Assembly: GCA_041399065.1 (NCBI GenBank) | Contig: JAWKTN010000003.1 | Span: forward strand, 620,001-684,000 | DNA length: 64,000 nucleotides | Direction of reading: 5' to 3' | From: JAGQPD01 sp020426865 | GTDB lineage: Bacteria; Planctomycetota; Planctomycetia; Pirellulales; Pirellulaceae | Shown: one piece after another, positions 16,445 through 25,900 of the stretch | Numbering within the stretch: position 1 is the first letter of the stretch | Layout of the letters: each line of letters opens with the position of its first letter | The notes under the pieces: model-generated | Told to the model about the DNA's origin: nothing | Seen by the model: the letters and a program-made list of their open reading frames with translations, nothing else | Databases searched by the model: none | Program-made: the position numbers and the translations under genes

Positions 16445-18874
16445 TTAGCGACTCAATGCTTCATCGGTATTCAGCAACATCAGACAAACCGTGGTCCAAG
16501 CGGCGTGCTCTGCCACCGGAATCGATTCGTCTCGCGTTGCTTCACCGATGGCCAGTAACTTCTTGGCGGACTCTTCATCGGTGGAATAGGTATCGCGAAG
16601 CCGATTCAATCGCTCGGCAATCAACGTCACTTCCTTGTCGTCCGGAATGCGAGTGGTTGCGAGCCGGAATGCCGACTGGATTCGGTCATGATCGTGCGTT
16701 TCCTGCAAATGCTCGCGGTCGCCTACATGCCACACGCGCTGCGCCATCGCGCGAGCGGCCTCGACATACGTAATATCGTTCAAAGTGACCAGGGCATGAA
16801 GCGGTGAATTGGTAGTCGTCGTTTTCACAACACAGGTTTGTCGCGGTGCGGTATCGAACAACATCGTCGGCCCTACAATACGACGCCAAAATGTATACAA
16901 GCTACGTCGGTATAGACCTTCGCCATGATCGGGTTCGTACGTCTTCTTGCCAAATGTCGCTTCTTGCCACACCCCTTCCGGCTGGTAGGGAAACACCGAT
17001 GGACCGCCGATTTTACTCACAAGCAGTCCACTGGCCGCCAATGCATGGTCGCGAATCATCCAGCTGGGCATCCGGCGGCGCGGGCCACGGGCCAGTAGCC
17101 GATTATCCGGATCTCGCTGACGCAACTCAGCCGTCGCACTGGCGGATTGACGATAAGTAGCACTGGTCACGATCATACGATGCATCGCCTTAACGTCCCA
17201 ACCGCTCTCCATGAACTCGGCGGCAAGCCAATCGAGTAGCTCGGGATGGGTTGGCTTTTCACCCTGCGAACCAAAGTCCTCCGGCGTCTTCACCAGGCCA
17301 ATGCCGAAAAACATCTGCCACATGCGATTGACCGTCACGCGCGCTGTCAGAGGATGTTCGCGACTGACGAGCCACCGGGCCAGCGCCAAGCGATCCCGTG
17401 ATGCATCCACGGGCAAGGCGGGCAAGGATGCCGGGACATCGGCATGCACCTCGCCTTCTGTCTGATTGTACAATCCTTTCGACAACATGAACGTCTGCCG
17501 TGGCTCATCGCGATCCCTCATCACCATGACCTTGGCAATCTGGTCGTCGATGCGTTTTTTGTCGTCTTCCAGCTTCTTCAATTCCTCACGTGCATTTTTC
17601 GAGGCGTCATCTTCAGCGGCCCCATCTTCAGGAATAATACTCCCCACTTTCGACTTTAGAGTCGCGATTCTTTGGGCCAATTCTTGGGATTGCTCACGCT
17701 GTTCCTCCGTCGGAACATCCAGAATGGGAGGTGTCTTGGGATCGCCACCCCGACCGTCGATCGGGGTCTGGTTGAAGAAGGCGAACAGTTGATAATATTC
17801 TTTGCGGGTGACGGGATCGTATTTGTGATCGTGGCAGCGGCAGCAGGTGAGCGTCAGGCCCAACCAGATCGTGCCGAGGGTCTCGGTTTGATCGAAGAGA
17901 TACTCAATCCGATTCTCTTCGGCGATACGTCCCCCTTCGCCGTTGATCATGTGATTGCGACAGAAACCAGTCGCTAGTTGCTGCTGGAAGGTTGCGTCTG
18001 GCAGTTTATCACCGGCCAACTGGTGGATCGTGAATTGGTCATACGGCAAATTATTGTTGAAGGCGTTAATCACCCAATCACGCCACGGCCACATGGTTCG
18101 ATCGTTGTCGCCTTGGTAGCCGTTGCTATCGGCGTAGCGAGCGGCGTCCAGCCAATCCCACGCCATTCGTTCGCCGTAAGTGGGTGATTGAAGCAAACGC
18201 GATACGACCCGATCGTAGGCATCGGGTGCCGTGTCCGCGAGAAAGGCATCGATCTCATCCGGTGTGGGGGGGACTCCAGTCAAGTCGAGTGTCACACGAC
18301 GCAGGAGCGTTGTCCGGTCGGCTTCCAACGCCGGCCGAAGCCCCTCTTGCCGCAATCGCTGCGCAACGAAGTTGTCGATTGGATTGCGACACCACGATGT
18401 CAACGGTGGGTCAACTGCGGGTATCGCCGGCCGCCGGACGGGCTGAAAGGACCAGTGCCCTGCCCATGGCGCCCCAGCCGCGATCCACTGCTTGAGTGTG
18501 GCGACTTCTTGCTCGGTAAGCTCCAACTTCGTATCGGCGGGAGGCATCCGCTCCGCTTCGTCCGTCGTCGTTATGCGGCGAATTAGCTCGCTCTGATCCG
18601 CGTCATGAGGAACTACGACTGCGTACCCGCCGCGGTCTGCCACAATTCCGTCTTTAGTATCCAATCGCAAGTCCGCTTCGCGGTGGTTCGCATCCGGACC
18701 ATGACAAAAAAAACATCTGTCGCTGAGGATCGGGCGGACATCACTGTCAAAGTTTATCGAAAGCGGTTCCCCCGGACGGGATTCGGAATGATCTTCGGCC
18801 AGCACGACAGAAACACGATATCCCGTCACGATTATCGCCAGCAAAACAGTGCACTTAAGGAATTCCGGCATCAC
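16445..18874 (-). CDS. DUF1549/DUF1553 protein with N-terminal cytochrome c-type haem motif
   Basis: An exported 809-residue planctomycete protein of the PSD1 / Planctomycete cytochrome C type. A signal peptide ends near VVLAED. Residues about 40-130 are the PSCyt1-like domain with a single haem-binding motif, CFFCHGP. DUF1549 follows (about 165-370; RRVTLDLTGVPPTPDEI, YADSNGYQGD, CCRCHDHKYDP) and then DUF1553 (about 490-770; RLALARWLVSREHPLTARV, NRMWQMFFG). A short charged helical segment lies between the two domains. It is upstream of, and on the same strand as, the DUF1501 gene, the standard pairing. The biochemical role of these pairs is not established. Confidence 0.92.
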   Translation of the reverse strand: MMPEFLKCTVLLAIIVTGYRVSVVLAEDHSESRPGEPLSINFDSDVRPILSDRCFFCHGPDANHREADLRLDTKDGIVADRGGYAVVVPHDADQSELIRRITTTDEAERMPPADTKLELTEQEVATLKQWIAAGAPWAGHWSFQPVRRPAIPAVDPPLTSWCRNPIDNFVAQRLRQEGLRPALEADRTTLLRRVTLDLTGVPPTPDEIDAFLADTAPDAYDRVVSRLLQSPTYGERMAWDWLDAARYADSNGYQGDNDRTMWPWRDWVINAFNNNLPYDQFTIHQLAGDKLPDATFQQQLATGFCRNHMINGEGGRIAEENRIEYLFDQTETLGTIWLGLTLTCCRCHDHKYDPVTRKEYYQLFAFFNQTPIDGRGGDPKTPPILDVPTEEQREQSQELAQRIATLKSKVGSIIPEDGAAEDDASKNAREELKKLEDDKKRIDDQIAKVMVMRDRDEPRQTFMLSKGLYNQTEGEVHADVPASLPALPVDASRDRLALARWLVSREHPLTARVTVNRMWQMFFGIGLVKTPEDFGSQGEKPTHPELLDWLAAEFMESGWDVKAMHRMIVTSATYRQSASATAELRQRDPDNRLLARGPRRRMPSWMIRDHALAASGLLVSKIGGPSVFPYQPEGVWQEATFGKKTYEPDHGEGLYRRSLYTFWRRIVGPTMLFDTAPRQTCVVKTTTTNSPLHALVTLNDITYVEAARAMAQRVWHVGDREHLQETHDHDRIQSAFRLATTRIPDDKEVTLIAERLNRLRDTYSTDEESAKKLLAIGEATRDESIPVAEHAAWTTVCLMLLNTDEALSR

Positions 18875-19157
18875 GTCGAAGCGTTCATGAGTTCGTCAAA
18901 AGGGAAATCGGACGGCAGACAAGACTGCCAAACCCAATTATAACACCCCAAGACGATCAAGAAAAACACGGCTGGCCCATAATTGACGGAAGTAGACGCC
19001 ATCAAGCCCCCTGCAACGTCCCGCAGCTTGACTCTGCGAGTCGAGTACTCAGCGACTTCGATGAGAAAATCACTAACCGCGGCTTGGCCACAAAGGTGAA
19101 CCGTCACACCACCTGGCCTTGAAGTGAATTGGGACGGAGGCAGACGCAGACGGTCAA

Positions 19158-21482
19158 CTACAGATTGGGAAGTGTTGCGTTAGCAGTGAGCGTCTCCTGA
19201 TCCCCCTTGGACGGGCCAGCCTGCTGCAGGGCTTCGACTACTGTGGATTCGGTGAGCACGTCGCGGAGTACGATCACTTCGTTCGGTCGGCCAGCGGGGT
19301 AGATGGCCATCAGTGGAATGGACCGGCTATTAAGTTGATTCAAAGCCTCGCGGATCACTGGGCCTCGATCACTCCAATCGGCCAACAGTGCCACAACATC
19401 GTTGCTCTCGACAACTTCCTTGACCTTTTCGGTATTGATTGCGTTGGCGAAATTAAAATGGCAATTCGGACACCAACTGGCGGTGAAATCGACCATCACG
19501 GTCTTGCCATCTTCTTGGGCCTCACGCAAAGCGGCTGGAGTATACGGATTCCATTCGTAAAGGGTTTCGTGGGGACCTAGGTATTGGAACGAGGCAACAC
19601 CGATCACGGTTGCCAGTACGGCGGCACCGCCCCAGGTAGCAAACTTCGTCGATGCGGGCGCGACGATCGAAATCCGTCCAACCCACCAGCACGCGAACCA
19701 CACGCCGACGACCGTGGCCAACGCCGCCACATGGTATTCGGCCTGTATTGTGCTGAAGAGATATACGACGGTGGCCAACAGTAAGAAGCCCATCAGCTGC
19801 TTGAAGGTGTCCATCCAAGCGCCAGGTTTGGGGACGAAGCGTATCAGGCCGGGGAACGCGCCAATCAATAGATAGGGGGATGCCATTCCTAAACCCACAC
19901 TGAAGAATATTAGGTAAGTGATTTGAGGTGGCTGACGCAACGTATATCCAAGGGCGGTACCCAAGAACGGGCCGCTGCAGGGCGTCGCCAGAACGGTCGT
20001 TATGGCTCCTTTGAAAAACGCACCCGCCACACCTTCTTGTGCTGCCAATTCACTGGCACGACCAGTGCCCACAAAACCGGGAATCGGAATCTCCCACACG
20101 CCCAAAAAGCTGAGCGCCATGCTAAACACAAGCACAAGGATGCCAATCTGAAAACGGCGATCGCCAAAGTGCTCGCCCCAACCCATATGGAAGAACGCCA
20201 CCATCGTGGCCAGGATCATGAACACCGCGATTAACCCGATCGAGTAGGCCACGTTCAACTCGATCGCTCGCCACCGGCTGGAACCACTTTGCTGAACGAA
20301 TGACAATACCTTCAGGCCAATCACTGGCAATACGCACGGCATGAAGTTGAGAATGAATCCACCGATCAGCCCTGCCCCAAGCACCGTAAGCAACGGTTGT
20401 GAATTGGCCTTCGGAGCTGCCGCGGCCCAATCGTTTGCCAATGAGTTTTCCGCTGGCGCAAAGGTCAGGCTGGCTGTACTTCCCATGCCGTCCGGAAGTG
20501 TTGCTACAAATCGCTGTGCCGTCGGTTGGTCGCAGTTGTGGCTCGTGCAAGTCTGGTATCCAATGATCCCCTGCAACTCCGTTGCCTTCGTTGTCCCCCT
20601 GGCGACAACCTCAAAACTCCATTCCACCGGCTGCTCGTGATATCGATTGCTGTCGTGCGGTGAATTCACCGGCTCAATGTTCGCGACCGGCTCGGTTGCC
20701 ACAAGAAGTTCTCCGTCTGGCGACAGCGCTATCCGCGTCGGCTCGGCGAATTCAGCAGGATGACGCGGATCGTCAAGGGCATACACGTGGTATCCCTCTG
20801 CCGGTTGTGCTCGCAACGTGACGCGATACCGGGGACTCCCCCCTGCGTGTATCTGCGTTACGCTCCCCTCTAAAGACACATGCGAGTCACCTACCCCAGC
20901 AACGGCCGAATCATCTAACTGGCCGGCATAACTCGCCTGCAACTTCTCTTCAATCGGGATGCACGAACTGCCATCGTCACAAACCTGTCCCGTCAATGTC
21001 ACCGGAATCTGCACGTTCGCAGGTACAACTTGTCCCTTGAACCTGAATGGCACGGTCCACGTTACGGAATCCGAATGTTCCTCGATCGGCACCGTGTAGT
21101 ATTCCAGGTTCTGTTTCACCGGTGCCTTGTCGGGCGTAAAGGACCCGCTGATCTCGATCGGAACACTTGGCGGCACGGTGATCACCGTGCGCATCGTTCC
21201 CCCTTTTTGTTGCGTCACCGAATAAATGTGCCAACCCGGCTGAAGTTTTGCCGTCACCGATAGCACGCCTCGGGTTCCGTCGCCGCTGGTTGAGAACTCG
21301 GCACTGAATGACGCCGGCTGCCCGCCGGCACCTCCACCAAACTGGCCGCCTATGTTTGGCAAGCCCGACAGACCGAAGTCCAAATCGCCACCCGTGTCAT
21401 CGAATTGAAAGCCTCTCGCGACCGACGGGCCCAATAGCAGGGCGACTACCAACAACCAAAATGTGAATGCAGATCTCATCAC
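19158..21482 (-). CDS. DsbD-like thiol:disulfide interchange protein
   Basis: A 774-residue membrane protein with the DsbD three-part layout. A signal peptide is followed by a long periplasmic N-terminal region (about 25-350) with two beta-rich segments. A multi-span membrane core (about 365-630) carries the paired redox cysteines in NFMPCVLPVIGLK (about residue 380) and TPCSGPFLGTALGY (about residue 500). A C-terminal thioredoxin domain (about 645-755) has the motif SWCPNC (about 670). It should pass reducing power from cytoplasmic thioredoxin to periplasmic partners, for instance for cytochrome c or disulfide repair. The TlpA-like proteins at 44.8-48.8 kb are possible clients. It is monocistronic. 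Confidence 0.92.
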   Translation of the reverse strand: MMRSAFTFWLLVVALLLGPSVARGFQFDDTGGDLDFGLSGLPNIGGQFGGGAGGQPASFSAEFSTSGDGTRGVLSVTAKLQPGWHIYSVTQQKGGTMRTVITVPPSVPIEISGSFTPDKAPVKQNLEYYTVPIEEHSDSVTWTVPFRFKGQVVPANVQIPVTLTGQVCDDGSSCIPIEEKLQASYAGQLDDSAVAGVGDSHVSLEGSVTQIHAGGSPRYRVTLRAQPAEGYHVYALDDPRHPAEFAEPTRIALSPDGELLVATEPVANIEPVNSPHDSNRYHEQPVEWSFEVVARGTTKATELQGIIGYQTCTSHNCDQPTAQRFVATLPDGMGSTASLTFAPAENSLANDWAAAAPKANSQPLLTVLGAGLIGGFILNFMPCVLPVIGLKVLSFVQQSGSSRWRAIELNVAYSIGLIAVFMILATMVAFFHMGWGEHFGDRRFQIGILVLVFSMALSFLGVWEIPIPGFVGTGRASELAAQEGVAGAFFKGAITTVLATPCSGPFLGTALGYTLRQPPQITYLIFFSVGLGMASPYLLIGAFPGLIRFVPKPGAWMDTFKQLMGFLLLATVVYLFSTIQAEYHVAALATVVGVWFACWWVGRISIVAPASTKFATWGGAAVLATVIGVASFQYLGPHETLYEWNPYTPAALREAQEDGKTVMVDFTASWCPNCHFNFANAINTEKVKEVVESNDVVALLADWSDRGPVIREALNQLNSRSIPLMAIYPAGRPNEVIVLRDVLTESTVVEALQQAGPSKGDQETLTANATLPNL

Positions 21483-21675
21483 TCAACGTGACTCCGTGAA
21501 AGTCCGTAAATCAATTCCCCGCAAGGATTTGAATTTTAGTTGCCCGTCGCATTTGCGGTCAATGTCGAACACTCGGCTTCATACCCCTACAGGCCGAATA
21601 TCGACGACCCGATATTATTGAGACGATTTCAAAGTTCGATTTATTACGAAAAAAGTCTTACTTCGCCGCCGATTC

Positions 21676-22764
21676 TTAACTTGTTGGTGACGCACCAGAT
21701 AGGGCAATTAGACGAGCGAGATTGTCCCGACACCGGCTGACAATTGCCGGACGATTCTCGAATTCTCGTCCGTCGATAAAGACCCAGCTCAGCCATTGAA
21801 GACCTGACAACAGAACATTCGCGCGATCCCATACCTGCACAGCGCGGCGCTCGCCATCGGATAGGGGACGGACGCAATGGTAGGCAGCCAACCCCAGCTG
21901 CCAACTATCGGTCGATTCGCCGTCACCGCCCGTTCCGCCATCGATTCCTGAATCGGCGTTGAAGGTCGTGGGGACTACGGTGCTATCACCAACAAGGCTG
22001 CCGAGCAGCCGAGCCAGATCGCTGGCGACAGTGTCGATATTCATTGCCCCAAAGTCCACGATTCCGCCGACCCGCTGGCCGTCGAACAAAATGTGATCGT
22101 GCCAGATGTCCTTAATGCAGATCTGCAGCGGAAACCGTTGATGGGACATGAGGGAAAGCTCCGGCAGGAATCGGGGCCCCAGGTCGTTGACTTGCTCAAT
22201 GAGTTGATGTCCTATCTCCGCGACCTCGGGCCAAGTTTCATAGTGTAGCTGTCGTTGGAGTTCGACGAGTCCCCCCTGCAAATATCGTCGAAGCTGGCTG
22301 GCACGCAAGGCGAACCCGTCGGACCGGCCAGTTTCGGGAGATCGTCCGTCAAACGCCGCTACGGCGACATGAAACTGTGCAAGGCATTTCAAAGCCGCTT
22401 GCAGTTTCTCGACACTAGGCGCTTGCAGGTAATCCGCATTGCCAGGCATCCAGGGAGTCAATTCCCAGAGATGGCCCGATTTCCGGATGCATGTTTGGCC
22501 GTCGCGGGTCGGCAGGGGCAGGGGCAGAAATCCGAGACCGGCCCGAGCGGCCTGCTGCAATACGCGGTGCATCCATTGCAGCCGCTCAATTGTCGGGTGG
22601 CCCACGGGCCATTGCCTTAGGCAGAACGACTTCCCGTCTGCAGCCACTTTCCAGATGCGCGCCCCACTAAATCCCCCGGCTCCGCCCAAATATTGAACCT
22701 TTTCCGGTGCACGTGGCATGTAATAATGTGAGAGTACGGCGGACACGTGGTCAGTCGGTCGCAT
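21676..22764 (-). CDS. phosphotransferase, aminoglycoside/choline/homoserine kinase-like
   Basis: A 362-residue protein of the APH-like kinase fold. The N-lobe begins with a glycine-rich turn, GGAGGFSGARIWKV, then CLRQWP. The catalytic loop is IKDIWHDHILFD (about 218-229), the Brenner-type motif with HDH where HxD is usual. The metal-binding motif is IVDFGAMN (about 233). Such enzymes phosphorylate small metabolites such as choline, homoserine or aminoglycosides; the substrate cannot be told. It stands alone between the DsbD-like gene and the divergent metalloprotease gene. Confidence 0.8.
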   Translation of the reverse strand: MRPTDHVSAVLSHYYMPRAPEKVQYLGGAGGFSGARIWKVAADGKSFCLRQWPVGHPTIERLQWMHRVLQQAARAGLGFLPLPLPTRDGQTCIRKSGHLWELTPWMPGNADYLQAPSVEKLQAALKCLAQFHVAVAAFDGRSPETGRSDGFALRASQLRRYLQGGLVELQRQLHYETWPEVAEIGHQLIEQVNDLGPRFLPELSLMSHQRFPLQICIKDIWHDHILFDGQRVGGIVDFGAMNIDTVASDLARLLGSLVGDSTVVPTTFNADSGIDGGTGGDGESTDSWQLGLAAYHCVRPLSDGERRAVQVWDRANVLLSGLQWLSWVFIDGREFENRPAIVSRCRDNLARLIALSGASPTS

Positions 22765-23029
22765 GGTTTTCAGACTCCCGCCGAGCTATTTGCCGGTTTG
22801 AGGACCACCGGACCTCCCCCCTTCCACGCCTCCCCAAAGGTCACTTCTGCGTTGCGAACCTGCGTCCTCCGTCGGAAACTGCCAGGAATGCCGATTGGGG
22901 CAAATGCGCAACCTGTAGTATTCTCGGGGGCTGCGGGGTTTTGGAAGAATATTCTATACTTTGGCACCTATACTTGGGCATGGTCCATCCTACCCAGTCC
23001 AGAAGAATCCTATGCACGAGGGATTATTG

Positions 23030-25789
23030 ATGAATTGCATCCGAGTGATCAAGTACGCGCTGATTCTGTTGTTTCTAGGCGCTGCAGCAATGACTGGCGC
23101 TGGGCGCACTATTGCGCAAGAGGCGGCGACCGGCGGCCCGACGACGCAGGAAGATCAGGTCGCTGGCGCGCAGCCGGCTGGCACGGCGGTGATCGCGGAA
23201 GGGGACGAAGGGGACGACGAGGAAACGGACGGTGGGGGGGGAGGTTCGTCAGATGGGCCAAGCTTTAAGGTCATATTAAAGGAAGCCAAGGCGATTCCCG
23301 GACTGATTCCACTCCATCGAAAAGAAGACCGGCTCTATGCGGAACTCAGTGGCGACCACTATAAATCGGAGTACATTGTCCTCATCACGATCGCCCGCGG
23401 CATTGGCCAAGATCCGCTGTACGGGGGAATGACGTGGGGGTTCGGCGACGATTGGGTTTGGACGTTTCGAAAAGTTGAAGACCGGGTCCATATCATTCGC
23501 AAGAACGTGCGATTCAAGGCGGATCCAGGCACACCGGCGGCGAGTTCGGTTGAGTTTGCGTACACCGATAGTGTGCTGTTTAGTCTGCCAATTGTCACGA
23601 AAGGTCCCAAGGGTGGCGACCTGGTCGATTTGACGCCGGTCTTCATGAGCGACTTGCCACAGATCTCATTAGTGCTACCTGGGTTTGCCTTTTCGCCGTC
23701 GAAATCGACATGGGACGAAGCCAAGGGATTCCGCGACAACGTGGAATTGCAGGTCGCAGCGACGTATGCCTCTGGCGGGATGCTCGAGATTGATTCGGTG
23801 CCTGATTCACGGGGCGTGACGATTGGTGTGCACTATTCCATCAGCAAGATCCCCAGCAACGGCTACAAGCCACGCGTGGCCGACGATCGCGTTGGCTATT
23901 TCTTGACGGTACGCAAGGACTACTCAAAGGGCGACGACAACGAAGACCGCTTCGTTCGCTTCATCAATCGTTGGGACCTGCGCAAGGCGGACGATTCGGC
24001 AGAGCTATCGCCGCCGGAGAAGTCCATCATTTTCTATTTGGAAAACACGGTCCCCTACAAATATCGCAAGACGGTTCGGGAGGGGATCGAAGAGTGGAAC
24101 AAGGCGTTTGAAAAGGCAGGATTTGCCAATGCGATTGAAGTCCGTCAACAGCGTGAAACGGACACATGGGATCCGGAAGACATCAACTACAACACGTTCC
24201 GTTGGATCACATCGAGTGCGGGATTTGCGATGGGGCCATCACGCGTGAATCCTTACACGGGACAAATCCTCGACGCGGACATCATCTTCGACGCAGACTT
24301 CTTGACCTATTGGTCGAACGAATTCGAAACGTTTACGCCAGCCAGTATCGCCAGCATGACAGGCGGAGCACTCGACCTGGAATCGTACCAACGAGAGCTG
24401 GCGAAGAAGCGACCTCGCGATCCGGCGGGAGCTTTGCAGCGGTGCCAGCGGCAACAGACGATGGCACTGCAGTTTGCCTTTGGTACAGCTGCGGCGACCG
24501 TCATGATGGACCCCAAAGTTGCCGCTGAGCATAAAGAGAAGCTGATCCTGCAGGGGCTCAAGGGAACGGTGATGCACGAAGTTGGCCACACATTGGGACT
24601 ACGGCACAACTTCAAGGGGAGCACCTACCTTTCGCTGGAAGATATCAACAACCCCAAGAAGTCGCAAGAAACCGGCATGCTGTCCTCGGTGATGGATTAC
24701 GACGCCGTGAACATCGTCCCCAAAGACGAAAAACAAGGCGATTATTACACGACAACGATCGGTCCCTACGACATGTGGGCAATTGAATATGGCTACCAGG
24801 AAATCAGTGGCAATCAAGACGAAGAACTGAAGAAGATCGCGTCGCGCAGCGGCGAGCCGGGATTGGACTACGCGACCGACGAAGATACTCGTGGTATCGA
24901 CCCCGACCCCTATACGAATCGCTACGATTTGGGGAACGATCCCTTCGCTTTCGCACAACGCCAAACGACACTGGTACGTCAGCTATTACCCGACGTCATC
25001 GATCGCATGACCGAGGACGGGGAAGACTATTCCAAGGCGCGACGTGCTTTTAATGTTCTGCTTGCTGCCCACGGACAAAGCATGTTTTTCGTGGCTCGAA
25101 TGGTGGGAGGTCTGCAACTAACCCGCAGCCACAAAGGCGATAAGGACGCTCGCGAACCGGTCGTGCTTGTTGACCCCGACCAACAGCGCAAGGCGCTGAA
25201 GATGTTGGAAGAAAACGTCTTTGCCAATCATCCAGCGATGGTTGACCCCGAGCTGTACAACAAACTCGCGTCCAGTCGCTGGTCCCATTGGGGCCAACAA
25301 CCAACAACGCGTCCAGACTATCCCGTTCATGACATTGTGCTGATGTGGCAACAGCGGGTATTGGACCAGTTATTGTCATCCCGCACATTGCAGCGGATCA
25401 GCGACAGTGAAATGAAAGTCGGAAAGGAATCGGAGTCGTTGACAGGAGCAGAGCTCATCCAGCGATTGACGGCCATCATTTTCAGCGAAGTCAGCAAAGA
25501 CGAGCTAAAGGGGGAGTTTAGTGATCGCAATCCGGCCGTGGCCAGCGTCCGTCGCAATCTGCAACGCGACTATTTGCAGCGGCTAGGATGGCTGGCAATG
25601 GGTGAAACCGCCGCACCGCCAGATTGCCAGACCGTCGCGTTCTACGAATTGAAGGAACTCGAAAAGAAAATGCGCAAGACGCTGGAATCGACTCCCAATT
25701 TGGATCTCTATACCAAGGCCCATTTGGAAGAGACTGCCAGCCGCATTGAAAAAATCATTGACGCAAAATTGAATCTGTCGAGTCCTTAA
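23030..25789 (+). CDS. large secreted zinc metalloprotease (DUF5117/DUF4953-type)
   Basis: An exported protein of 919 residues from the ATG at 23030, which has GAGGG nine bases upstream; ATGs at 22961 and 23012 are less well placed. A signal peptide (about 1-30) is followed by a low-complexity acidic/Gly stretch (GDEGDDEETDGGGGGSS). The large N-terminal domain precedes the catalytic motif HEVGHTLGLRHNF at about 516-528, an extended HExxHxxGxxH zinc site of the metzincin type. SVMDYD downstream could hold the Met-turn. The family (DUF5117 plus DUF4953 plus DUF5118) is widespread in Bacteroidetes and planctomycetes and is taken to be secreted peptidases. No operon partners are visible. Confidence 0.88.
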   Translation: MNCIRVIKYALILLFLGAAAMTGAGRTIAQEAATGGPTTQEDQVAGAQPAGTAVIAEGDEGDDEETDGGGGGSSDGPSFKVILKEAKAIPGLIPLHRKEDRLYAELSGDHYKSEYIVLITIARGIGQDPLYGGMTWGFGDDWVWTFRKVEDRVHIIRKNVRFKADPGTPAASSVEFAYTDSVLFSLPIVTKGPKGGDLVDLTPVFMSDLPQISLVLPGFAFSPSKSTWDEAKGFRDNVELQVAATYASGGMLEIDSVPDSRGVTIGVHYSISKIPSNGYKPRVADDRVGYFLTVRKDYSKGDDNEDRFVRFINRWDLRKADDSAELSPPEKSIIFYLENTVPYKYRKTVREGIEEWNKAFEKAGFANAIEVRQQRETDTWDPEDINYNTFRWITSSAGFAMGPSRVNPYTGQILDADIIFDADFLTYWSNEFETFTPASIASMTGGALDLESYQRELAKKRPRDPAGALQRCQRQQTMALQFAFGTAAATVMMDPKVAAEHKEKLILQGLKGTVMHEVGHTLGLRHNFKGSTYLSLEDINNPKKSQETGMLSSVMDYDAVNIVPKDEKQGDYYTTTIGPYDMWAIEYGYQEISGNQDEELKKIASRSGEPGLDYATDEDTRGIDPDPYTNRYDLGNDPFAFAQRQTTLVRQLLPDVIDRMTEDGEDYSKARRAFNVLLAAHGQSMFFVARMVGGLQLTRSHKGDKDAREPVVLVDPDQQRKALKMLEENVFANHPAMVDPELYNKLASSRWSHWGQQPTTRPDYPVHDIVLMWQQRVLDQLLSSRTLQRISDSEMKVGKESESLTGAELIQRLTAIIFSEVSKDELKGEFSDRNPAVASVRRNLQRDYLQRLGWLAMGETAAPPDCQTVAFYELKELEKKMRKTLESTPNLDLYTKAHLEETASRIEKIIDAKLNLSSP

Positions 25790-25836
25790 GATCGCGAAAG
25801 CAGAAACAGCCCCGCCAAATGTAGGCGGATAAACGT

Positions 25837-25859
25837 AATGCCTCGCGGTTCGAGGTATT
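25837..25859. terminator. hairpin between convergent genes, possible bidirectional terminator
   Basis: Nine-base arms aatgcctcg and cgaggtatt (one G-U pair) around a five-base loop lie between the stops of the metalloprotease and aminopeptidase genes. There is no strong T-run, so a terminator role is tentative. Confidence 0.4.
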
Positions 25860-25900
25860 GGGCCGAATGGGCTTTACCGTACACGAACGGCTCGCTGCTC

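Noticed and set aside
18871..19107. Small minus-strand frame overlapping the DUF1549/DUF1553 start by four bases, with a hydrophobic stretch
   Set aside because: No family, no clear ribosome-binding site and odd composition; it more probably spans the leader of the downstream gene.
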